From: Nitrospira sp. ND1
Lineage (GTDB): Bacteria; Nitrospirota; Nitrospiria; Nitrospirales; Nitrospiraceae
DNA length: 64,000 bases
Assembly (NCBI RefSeq): GCF_900170025.1
Contig: NZ_FWEX01000006.1
Span: 576,501 to 640,500 of the forward strand
Direction: 5' to 3'
This document shows, piece by piece, positions 57,724-64,000 of this stretch. Position numbers and translations under genes: made by a program. How positions within the stretch are numbered: position 1 is the stretch's first letter; each line of letters begins with the position of its first letter. Under the pieces are notes generated by a model that was not told the DNA's origin, searched no databases, and saw only the letters and a list, made by a program, of their open reading frames with translations.

Positions 57724-58455
57724 ATGACCCCGCAGCTGTCGCGTTCAGGAAGCGGTACCTTGCTCGCAATCGCCGCTCAATGTCTCGTGTTTGCCGCAAC
57801 GGCCCAGGCCTTGCCCGAACACTCGCGGGTCGATGTCACCGGGGATTATCGGTACGCCTATCGCGAGCCTGAAACCGCATCAGAAGCGAGGCAACATGCC
57901 TGCACCGAAGCGCTCTATCAGGCAATCAGCACCTCAGCGGCGGTGCGAGAGCAGACCGCCTCGATTGTCGACTCGAAATTATTCCGCAATCTGGTGCATA
58001 CCCTCGCCTCGAAGCATGTGACCGATCAACAGATCATTCAGCAGAGCGAAACGGGACGCACGGTGTACTGTAAGGTGAAGGCCGTCTTCCACGCAGATGC
58101 GGTGGAACGGGTGCTGATCGCACAGACAACGGGCGGAACCGAACCCGGCTTGGATCAGAATCGGGCGCTGAAGATCGTCAGCGCGCGCGAAGAGGCTGAT
58201 GGCACACTCGTCATCGTGTACCAGGCGCTCAAGCGTCTCGATTGGCTGGGAACCGCCTACCAAGGCAGCTTGCGCGAATCAGCGGATGTGATGGTGGACT
58301 TCTATGACGATCAAGGCGTCCTGGTACGGAGCAGTCGTCATCCGGCCAGGAAGACCGCGACCGGTGACGATGTCATGAATCCAGGCGAGGTGGGCACTCT
58401 GCGAATCGCGAAACCGATCAATGCGAAAACCTACCGTGTCTGGGTGGTGAAGTAA
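57724..58455 (+). CDS. Secreted envelope protein of unknown function
   Basis: A 243-residue protein from ATG at 57724, with GGAGGTGG 6 nt upstream. Signal peptide (GTLLAIAAQCLVFAATAQA). The mature N-terminus, SRVDVTGDYRYAYREPETASEARQHACTEALYQAIS, and DQQIIQQSETGRTVYCKVKAVFHADAVERVL, fit the LPP20/FlgT-N-like fold of envelope proteins with a preserved G-x-Y pattern. The C-terminal half is a beta domain. Divergent from malQ. A longer opening at 57691 has no ribosome-binding site. Confidence 0.66.
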   Translation: MTPQLSRSGSGTLLAIAAQCLVFAATAQALPEHSRVDVTGDYRYAYREPETASEARQHACTEALYQAISTSAAVREQTASIVDSKLFRNLVHTLASKHVTDQQIIQQSETGRTVYCKVKAVFHADAVERVLIAQTTGGTEPGLDQNRALKIVSAREEADGTLVIVYQALKRLDWLGTAYQGSLRESADVMVDFYDDQGVLVRSSRHPARKTATGDDVMNPGEVGTLRIAKPINAKTYRVWVVK

Positions 58456-58468
58456 TCCACCAAGGCTC

Positions 58469-58505
58469 CGGGGACAGGACCGGATGTCTTCCGCTCCTGT
58501 CCCCG
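58469..58505. terminator. Hairpin between convergent genes
   Basis: CGGGGACAGGA (58469-58479) pairs perfectly with TCCTGTCCCCG (58495-58505), 15-nt loop. It lies between two convergent stops (58455 and 58541), where a bidirectional terminator is expected; the T tract is missing on both sides. Confidence 0.5.
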
Positions 58506-58540
58506 TCCCGATACTCCCAACACATTTGCATCCGTGAGTC

Positions 58541-59368
58541 TTACCGATCGCTCGCCAGGGGCGGCATGTTAATGCCGACACGTTCCAATCCCATGATGAC
58601 CGTCAAGGCCGACGGCGAGTGCTGCACGATTTCCTTCTGCACTTCGATACGGCGCAGATCGACGAATTCCGGCGCCGTCAGTCCCAACGATTCCCGATAG
58701 GCGCGATCGGCGATCCCGCGCTGCTTTTCGGCTTTTTCACGCGCCTCTTCCGCCTTTTGGAACTCGACCATCGTGATCTTGCGCTGCTCCTGAACAATGG
58801 TTTGAGTCGTCTGCTCGACGACGCCCTTCGGCGGCAGAATGCTACCGACGACGACTCGATTGAGCCGGATCGGCAGGTTTTGCTTGTCGATGAGTTTGGT
58901 CTGCACTTCACGCGCAATGGCATCCTGCAGTTTCGTCCTAGTCGTCGGATCGGTCGTCAACTGAAACAGCGGGTACTTTTGCACTTCTTCCCGAACGAAC
59001 GTGCGGAAAGCTTCCTTCACGTTGTTTTGGTACCAGTTGGTGCCGTAGCGACCGACGATCTCCGGCGAGCGCCCTTCGACCACATTGGCGATCATAAACG
59101 CATCGAAGGAGACCGGAGCGTTTTCAGCCGAAATAATGTCGAAATGTTCCGAATACTGTAATGGCCGGACATCCACTTCGATCACCTTCGTCGTCGGCGC
59201 AACCCAGACCCGGCCCGTCTTGGAGGGAGCCGGATCAACGCCTCCGTGGCCGAAGAAGAACGGTTGTTCGACCATCACCCCCTCATGGCCGGCCTCGATG
59301 GCCACGCAACCCGACGTCAGCAGCAATACCCCCACAGCCCCCAGCATGAAGCAGGCTCCGTGTCTCAT
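58541..59368 (-). CDS. SPFH/band-7 domain lipoprotein
   Basis: A 275-residue protein from ATG at 59368 with AGGAGG before it. Signal and lipobox LTSGC (about Cys21). The SPFH domain covers about 25-200 (EAGHEGVMVEQPFFFGHGGVDPAP, TKVIEVDVRPLQYSEHFDIISAENAPVSFDAFMIANVV, VNLP-like QNLPIRLNRVVVGSILPP), followed by a coiled coil (EFQKAEEAREKAEKQRGIADRA). Prohibitin/stomatin-like proteins of this type scaffold membrane proteases. The lipobox, instead of a membrane span, is unusual for the family. Confidence 0.85.
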   Translation of the reverse strand: MRHGACFMLGAVGVLLLTSGCVAIEAGHEGVMVEQPFFFGHGGVDPAPSKTGRVWVAPTTKVIEVDVRPLQYSEHFDIISAENAPVSFDAFMIANVVEGRSPEIVGRYGTNWYQNNVKEAFRTFVREEVQKYPLFQLTTDPTTRTKLQDAIAREVQTKLIDKQNLPIRLNRVVVGSILPPKGVVEQTTQTIVQEQRKITMVEFQKAEEAREKAEKQRGIADRAYRESLGLTAPEFVDLRRIEVQKEIVQHSPSALTVIMGLERVGINMPPLASDR

Positions 59369-59557
59369 AGGTTCCTCCTGTGAAAAGGTCTGACCAACGA
59401 GGCCCACCTGGCGACGTACTGCGGGCTTCGACGGCCTCGTGATGGCATGCAAATACCTTACGAACCGCACGCGGACATTGTCAAACGAAGGGGTGTTGAG
59501 GGAAAGTGGTCGACGGTAAACACACAGCCTGACGGGGAATACGAACCGGCAGTGACG

Positions 59558-59950
59558 TTAATAAATCCCGGCCTCCCGCTGCAACCATCGCACATATCGA
59601 ATGATATGCTCCACGTCTCCGGACGTCACGCCTTCGATCTTCGGCATGTTGCCGAACTCCCAGTGGTGAGCGCGGACGCCGTTCTCTGCGGCCCGCTGAA
59701 ACGCCATGTCGGCGTGATGATTCGGTTCATAAATCTTATGCACGAGCGGCGGACCTTGCTTGGTCCCGACACCGCGCACACCATGACAGGCGGCACAAGT
59801 GGCAGTGAATTTCGCCTCGCCGACCTGCATCTCCGCCGGGGTCGTACCTCCAGCCGGCTTTGCGGCGTCTTGGTTGGTCGCATTGGATTCACAAGCCGCC
59901 AGAGCTGCAACCATCACCGCAAGCCCGACTCCTATCACCCAGACCTTCAT
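59558..59950 (-). CDS. Cytochrome c lipoprotein (class I)
   Basis: A 130-residue protein from ATG at 59950 with AGGAG 8 nt upstream. Lipobox LAAC (Cys20). One heme-binding motif CAACH at 52-56 in ATCAACHGVRGVG and a likely Met ligand at 102 (FGNMPKI). A small soluble c-type electron carrier tethered to a membrane, probably in the periplasm. A longer frame begins at 59980 but is less fitting. The small membrane protein gene is 26 nt upstream. Confidence 0.9.
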   Translation of the reverse strand: MKVWVIGVGLAVMVAALAACESNATNQDAAKPAGGTTPAEMQVGEAKFTATCAACHGVRGVGTKQGPPLVHKIYEPNHHADMAFQRAAENGVRAHHWEFGNMPKIEGVTSGDVEHIIRYVRWLQREAGIY

Positions 59951-59976
59951 CTGAATACTCCTGACTCTGATTCGTT

Positions 59977-60153
59977 TCATCGCGGGGGCTCAGAAGGCGG
60001 GGTTGTCGTCCGGGGTCCCTGTGATTGCTTCAACTGATCCCGAAGCATTTGCGTCGTGCGATTCAAGGTCAACCGGCGGTAGAGCCGCGCACCGATCGGC
60101 GCAATGATCACGAGGGCGATGATCAAGTACATAAAGAATTCTTCAGGCGTCAT
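59977..60153 (-). CDS. Small membrane protein upstream of the cytochrome c
   Basis: A 58-residue protein from ATG at 60153 (MTPEEFFMYLIIALVIIAPIG), one membrane helix then a basic stretch (ARLYRRLTLNRTTQMLRDQL) and a Pro/Thr tail. Function unknown. It may share a transcript with the cytochrome gene. Confidence 0.55.
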   Translation of the reverse strand: MTPEEFFMYLIIALVIIAPIGARLYRRLTLNRTTQMLRDQLKQSQGPRTTTPPSEPPR

Positions 60154-60249
60154 AGGCACAGCTCTCCAGATTCTTGTGTGATCGCAGGCGGAAATACGAA
60201 CCGGGCTCACGTCACCGCGCGACCGTCACCTCAGTCGCCTCGATGGCCG

Positions 60250-60948
60250 TTAGAGTATCGCATAGGGGACAGGATCCACAACTCCCGCCAGGCGGAAGCC
60301 TTCACGCCGAATCCGGCAACTGTCGCACCGGCCGCAGGCCACGCCATCAGCGCCGGGGTCATAGCAACTATGCGTGAGTTCCAAGGGAGCCCGGAGTTCC
60401 TGCCCGCGTTGCACGATTTCGGCTTTTGACAGCATCAGGAGGGGCGCACGCACTTCGATAGACCGCCCCTCAATCCCCATCTTGGTTCCAAGCCTGGCGA
60501 CCGCTTCAAACGCGCGGATAAAATCCGGTCGGCAGTCCGGATAACCGGAATAGTCCAGCACATTGGCCCCGAAGTAAATTCTCTGTGCCTCAAGCGTTTC
60601 GGCGTACGCCAGAGCCAAAGACAAAAAAATGGTGTTGCGAGCCGGCACGTACGTGACGGGAACCCCGCCCGCCCGTTCCTCTTGGGTGCGGTCCTTGGGC
60701 ACGCTCACATCGTCCGTGAGAGCGGATCCTCCGAACGCCCGCAGATCCACGTCCACCACCACATGAGCGGCGGCACTCAAGGCCTGGGCAACGGCCCTCG
60801 CCCGCTCGACTTCGACACGATGGCGCTGGCCGTAGGAGATAGTCAGACAATAGAGCCGGTAGCCATCCTGCTTGGCAATGGCAGCCGTGACGGTAGAGTC
60901 CAACCCACCACTGAGCAGGATCACCGCCTTCGAATCGACGTGAGTCAT
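60250..60948 (-). CDS. queC: 7-cyano-7-deazaguanine synthase
   Basis: A 232-residue QueC, which converts 7-carboxy-7-deazaguanine to preQ0 in queuosine synthesis with ATP and ammonia. P-loop-type SGGLDSTV at 13-20, then VTYVPARNTIFLSLALAYAE, FGANVLDYSGYPDCRPDFI and the zinc-binding C-terminal Cys pattern THSCYDP...CGRCDSCRIRREGF. Normal length. No other que gene is near. Confidence 0.95.
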   Translation of the reverse strand: MTHVDSKAVILLSGGLDSTVTAAIAKQDGYRLYCLTISYGQRHRVEVERARAVAQALSAAAHVVVDVDLRAFGGSALTDDVSVPKDRTQEERAGGVPVTYVPARNTIFLSLALAYAETLEAQRIYFGANVLDYSGYPDCRPDFIRAFEAVARLGTKMGIEGRSIEVRAPLLMLSKAEIVQRGQELRAPLELTHSCYDPGADGVACGRCDSCRIRREGFRLAGVVDPVPYAIL

Positions 60949-61068
60949 AGGGAACAGGAGAGGGCCGGGCAGACTACCGAGGTTTGGAAACTCGACCGCC
61001 AGTCACGGGCTGAGGCGCGTCACAAGTTGAAGAGGGACGGTGAAATGGATGCGGCTAGCTCCTGCGAG

Positions 61069-61644
61069 CTAGTCGCGATCCTCTTCCTTCTCGATTTTCT
61101 CGAGCAATTCCTGTCGAGACTGGCATTGGACACAGAGCTTGGCGAACGGCACCGCCTCCAACCGCTTTTCGCTGACCTCGATGCCGCATTCCGCGCAAAT
61201 CCCGTATGTGCCCTCGCTGAGTCGAGTCAACGCCTCATCGATGGCCTGGCGCTTCCGGTTCCGCATTTCCATCAACGAAATGCCGAGTTCGCGATCCAAG
61301 TCCATGAGGGCCTGATCCCCCACGTCCCTGGCCGATTCCAAGCGGCGCTGCTGATCTTCGGTCAACGACTGGCCGAGGTTCCCCTCGATCTCGCGCATGA
61401 TTTCCTGGCGTTTACTCAGGAGCATTCGCTGCAGGACTTCACGCCGGCGCTGACGCTCTTCTCGTTCCTTGGGTGTTTCTTTCAGCGTAAGCGCTGCCAC
61501 AACACGCGCGGCAACACTGTCTTCGTCTTTTTCAGTCATAGCAGTAACCGGAGCCGGCCGCTCTTTTTTCACAGGCTTCTCAGGAGCGGGGGCTTTTGCT
61601 TTCGTCGTTGGTGTTTTTTTCTTCGCGTGGACTTTCGTCGCCAT
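61069..61644 (-). CDS. DksA/TraR-family RNA polymerase-binding protein
   Basis: A 191-residue protein with a Lys/Pro/Ala-rich N-terminal 50 residues not usual for DksA, then a helical coiled coil with the tip motif DVGDQA at 107-112 (DxxDxA, needed for ppGpp synergy in E. coli) and a C4 zinc finger C150-AE-C153 ... C171-VQ-C174. The tip and zinc residues are intact, so binding in the secondary channel is likely. Its promoter is at 61693-61721. Confidence 0.9.
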   Translation of the reverse strand: MATKVHAKKKTPTTKAKAPAPEKPVKKERPAPVTAMTEKDEDSVAARVVAALTLKETPKEREERQRRREVLQRMLLSKRQEIMREIEGNLGQSLTEDQQRRLESARDVGDQALMDLDRELGISLMEMRNRKRQAIDEALTRLSEGTYGICAECGIEVSEKRLEAVPFAKLCVQCQSRQELLEKIEKEEDRD

Positions 61645-61692
61645 AGAGTCTCATGCCCTTTCGTGATGAGTGCAAGGCGAAAAAGTTTGGCA

Positions 61693-61721
61693 GGTATATC
61701 ACGCTATAGATCGTTTGACAA
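61693..61721 (-). promoter_or_regulatory. Probable promoter of the DksA-like gene
   Basis: Minus strand: TTGTCA at 61721-61716, 17-nt spacer, TATACC at 61698-61693, about 40 nt ahead of the start codon (61644). Confidence 0.55.
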
Positions 61722-61730
61722 GTACCTAGC

Positions 61731-61748
61731 TCCCCAAGATCTTGGGGA
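61731..61748. terminator. Perfect palindrome after apt
   Basis: TCCCCAAGATCTTGGGGA is an 18-bp perfect palindrome that begins 1 nt past the apt stop. It can fold into a stem with a tiny loop; no T tract, so it may be a terminator core or a binding site. Confidence 0.4.
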
Positions 61749-61749
61749 T

Positions 61750-62265
61750 TTACGGATAGATGATCATCGAATGCACGTCGTAACCCGCCAGCCGATCACG
61801 TCCGTTGAGGCCTTTCAGCTCGATCAGGAAGTCCAACCCAGCAATCTCCCCGCCGAGTTGCCGCACCAAGTCGATCGTGGCCGCTGCCGTGCCGCCTGTG
61901 GCCAGCAGGTCATCCACGATCAACACTCGCTCCCCGGGTGACACGGCGTCCCGATGAATCGCCAACACGCTGGATCCGTACTCCAGGTTGTATTCGACCT
62001 CATAAATATCGGCGGGCAGCTTCCCCGGCTTGCGCACCGGAACGAACCCGGCACCGAGACGGGCAGCCAACGTCCCACCCATGATGAAGCCTCGCGACTC
62101 GATCCCGATGATCTTTGCGATACGCTGTCCTTCGTAACGAGCGGCAAGCTCATCTGCGATGGAGCGGAAGGCCTGCGCATTCTTGAGAAGGGTCGTAATG
62201 TCGTAGAAGAGGATACCGGGCTTAGGAAAGTCTGGAACTTCTCGAATGAGGGCTTTGTAATTCAT
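61750..62265 (-). CDS. apt: Adenine phosphoribosyltransferase
   Basis: A 171-residue APRT, which salvages adenine to AMP with [24 protein letters not shown] near the start, [30 protein letters not shown], and the PRPP-binding loop [19 protein letters not shown] with the two adjacent Asp residues. Normal length. It follows the sigma factor by 24 nt. Confidence 0.96.
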   Translation of the reverse strand: MNYKALIREVPDFPKPGILFYDITTLLKNAQAFRSIADELAARYEGQRIAKIIGIESRGFIMGGTLAARLGAGFVPVRKPGKLPADIYEVEYNLEYGSSVLAIHRDAVSPGERVLIVDDLLATGGTAAATIDLVRQLGGEIAGLDFLIELKGLNGRDRLAGYDVHSMIIYP

Positions 62266-62289
62266 ACGTGCAAGCGAATCGGGACGTTC

Positions 62290-63288
62290 TCATAAGAGAT
62301 CCGCCCGCTTCATGGTTTTCCGTTCAATAATGCCGCGGAGCCTGGCCAGTGCAGCCGTCTCAATCTGGCGAACCCGCTCACGGGTCAGCCCCATCTCTTG
62401 GCCGATCTCTTCTAACGTCCGCGACTCGGCCCCGTCAAGTCCAAACCGCGCCAAGATCACGGTGCGTTCCTTTTCAGGCAGCTCTTTCACCCAGGCCATG
62501 AGTTCAGCCCGCCGCATCACGCCTTCGGTCGTCTCCGCCGGCGTCAGGCAGAGCGGATCTTCGATCACATCGCGCAGAAACGTATCCTGCCGGTCACTGA
62601 TCGGGCTGTCGAGGGAGCAAGTGGTGCGGACCAGCTGCTTCAAGTCATCGACTTCCGCAACGCTGGTTTTCAGCTTGGCGGCGACTTCGTCGGCCCTTGG
62701 TTCCCGTCCCAGCTCATGCACCAGCTGCTCAACCTTGCCCAGATACCGGTTCAACCGTTCGACGACATGGACCGGCAACCGGACGAGCTTTCCCTGATTG
62801 ATGATGGCCCGTTCGATAAACTGACGAATCCACCAGGAGGCGTAGGTGCTGAAGCGGAACCCCCGCTTGTAATTGAACTTCTCTACCGCTTTGATCAGGC
62901 CAAGATTGCCCTCTTCGACGATATCCGCAAAGGGAAACCCTCGATTCATGTACCGCTTGCCGATACTGATCACCAGGCGGAGATTCGCCTCGATCATCTC
63001 CAGGCGCGCCGCTTCGTCTCCCTCCATGACCCGCTTGCCCAATGCCTGTTCCTGTTTAAAATTGAGCAGGGTCGACTTGCGTACCTCGCGCAGATAACTC
63101 TTAATCGTGTCGAGGCCCTCGGCCCGCCCGGATTCCGCCGGACGATTGTCCGCTCCGGACTCTTCGGCCTCGGCGTGACTCCCCGACTCCGCATCCTCGT
63201 CCTCATCCCCCCGCGCCACGCGTGGGCGGCGAGCCGAGACGGGTGAATTCACCGCGTTGTCCTGTCGCACTGCTGCACGTCGAGCCAT
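62290..63288 (-). CDS. RpoS-like group 2 sigma-70 factor
   Basis: A 332-residue sigma factor with an acidic unstructured N-terminal 55 residues, region 1.2 ([17 protein letters not shown]), region 2 ([59 protein letters not shown]), region 3 and region 4 ([36 protein letters not shown]). No region 1.1 or large non-conserved insert as in RpoD, and the [19 protein letters not shown] core is RpoS-like. It is 14 nt after the acylphosphatase gene. Confidence 0.93.
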   Translation of the reverse strand: MARRAAVRQDNAVNSPVSARRPRVARGDEDEDAESGSHAEAEESGADNRPAESGRAEGLDTIKSYLREVRKSTLLNFKQEQALGKRVMEGDEAARLEMIEANLRLVISIGKRYMNRGFPFADIVEEGNLGLIKAVEKFNYKRGFRFSTYASWWIRQFIERAIINQGKLVRLPVHVVERLNRYLGKVEQLVHELGREPRADEVAAKLKTSVAEVDDLKQLVRTTCSLDSPISDRQDTFLRDVIEDPLCLTPAETTEGVMRRAELMAWVKELPEKERTVILARFGLDGAESRTLEEIGQEMGLTRERVRQIETAALARLRGIIERKTMKRADLL

Positions 63289-63302
63289 AATTCCGTTACC
63301 TA

Positions 63303-63590
63303 CTACTTAATCGTAAAGTCCTGAGATCGGCCCGTGGCGCGACTCCACTCCACCTGCACCTGCGTCACGCGCGACCCGACGGGGCCCTTCTTGAGATCCG
63401 ACAGGAACTCCTCAAGGACGCCCCGGTTTCCTTCAGCATCTACCGCCACCTGCCCGCTATCGAGATTCTCGACGTGACCCGTCAATCCACGCGCAACCGC
63501 CATCCGACAGGTAAAGGCCCGGTACCCAACCCCCTGCACACGCCCGCTGACAAGCATTCTCGCGCGCACTGATTCGCCGGTGTCGGTCAT
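63303..63590 (-). CDS. acyP: Acylphosphatase
   Basis: A 95-residue acylphosphatase from ATG at 63590. The catalytic loop [15 protein letters not shown] holds the Arg, and NLDSGQV the Asn; both are kept. It hydrolyses acyl phosphates. A longer frame to 63650 has no family match. First gene of acyP, sigma factor, apt. Confidence 0.92.
   Translation of the reverse strand: MTDTGESVRARMLVSGRVQGVGYRAFTCRMAVARGLTGHVENLDSGQVAVDAEGNRGVLEEFLSDLKKGPVGSRVTQVQVEWSRATGRSQDFTIK

Positions 63591-64000
<410 letters not shown>

Overview
The window looks like chromosomal DNA of a Gram-negative-type bacterium, most probably Nitrospirota (Nitrospira-like). This is an inference from the overall look of the ribosomal, RNA polymerase and EF-Tu proteins, the many lipoprotein signal peptides, a c-type cytochrome lipoprotein and the ancestral uninterrupted ribosomal superoperon. 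No rRNA is present to confirm it.

Region 1 (1-24.4 kb, minus strand) is one long translation and transcription superoperon. In transcription order it reads tRNA-Tyr, tRNA-Gly, tRNA-Thr, tuf, rpmG, tRNA-Trp, secE, nusG, rplK, rplA, rplJ, rplL, rpoB, rpoC, rpsL, rpsG, fusA, tuf, rpsJ, rplC, rplD, rplW, rplB, rpsS, rplV, rpsC, rplP, rpmC, rpsQ, rplN, rplX and the start of rplE. Near-consensus sigma-70 promoters sit ahead of the tRNA cluster and between rpoC and rpsL. The two tuf genes are identical, and rplJ has no stop codon before rplL, so L10 and L7/L12 form one open frame.

Region 2 (24.4-41.3 kb) is mixed core genome: a secreted HExxH protein, a UvrD/Rep helicase, a glucan phosphorylase, two HEAT-repeat proteins, RlpA, several lipoproteins, and a four-gene Gld-type ABC operon (ATPase, permease, GldG-like protein, DUF4340-like protein) behind a clear promoter.

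Region 3 (41.36-46.80 kb) is a compact mobile element integrated in a tRNA-Arg(CCT) gene. A 47-bp duplication of the tRNA 3' part marks the far end. The element carries a tyrosine integrase, an excisionase-like HTH protein, a Rep_trans-like replication initiator with a nested inverted repeat at its 5' side, a ribbon-helix-helix protein with a repeated operator-like site, two lipoproteins, and a PIN-domain toxin-antitoxin pair. A 20-bp repeat near both ends looks like integrase arm sites.

Region 4 (46.8-64 kb) returns to chromosomal genes: a 43-residue membrane peptide with its own terminator, envelope lipoproteins, a single-domain response regulator, a proline-rich protein ending in a DpnII/MboI-type nuclease fold that seems to have lost catalytic residues, a malQ/histidine kinase/NtrC-type regulator operon, a band-7 lipoprotein, a cytochrome c, queC, and a stress-regulation cluster (acylphosphatase, RpoS-like sigma factor, apt, DksA-like protein). 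The window ends inside a tRNA-Pro gene.
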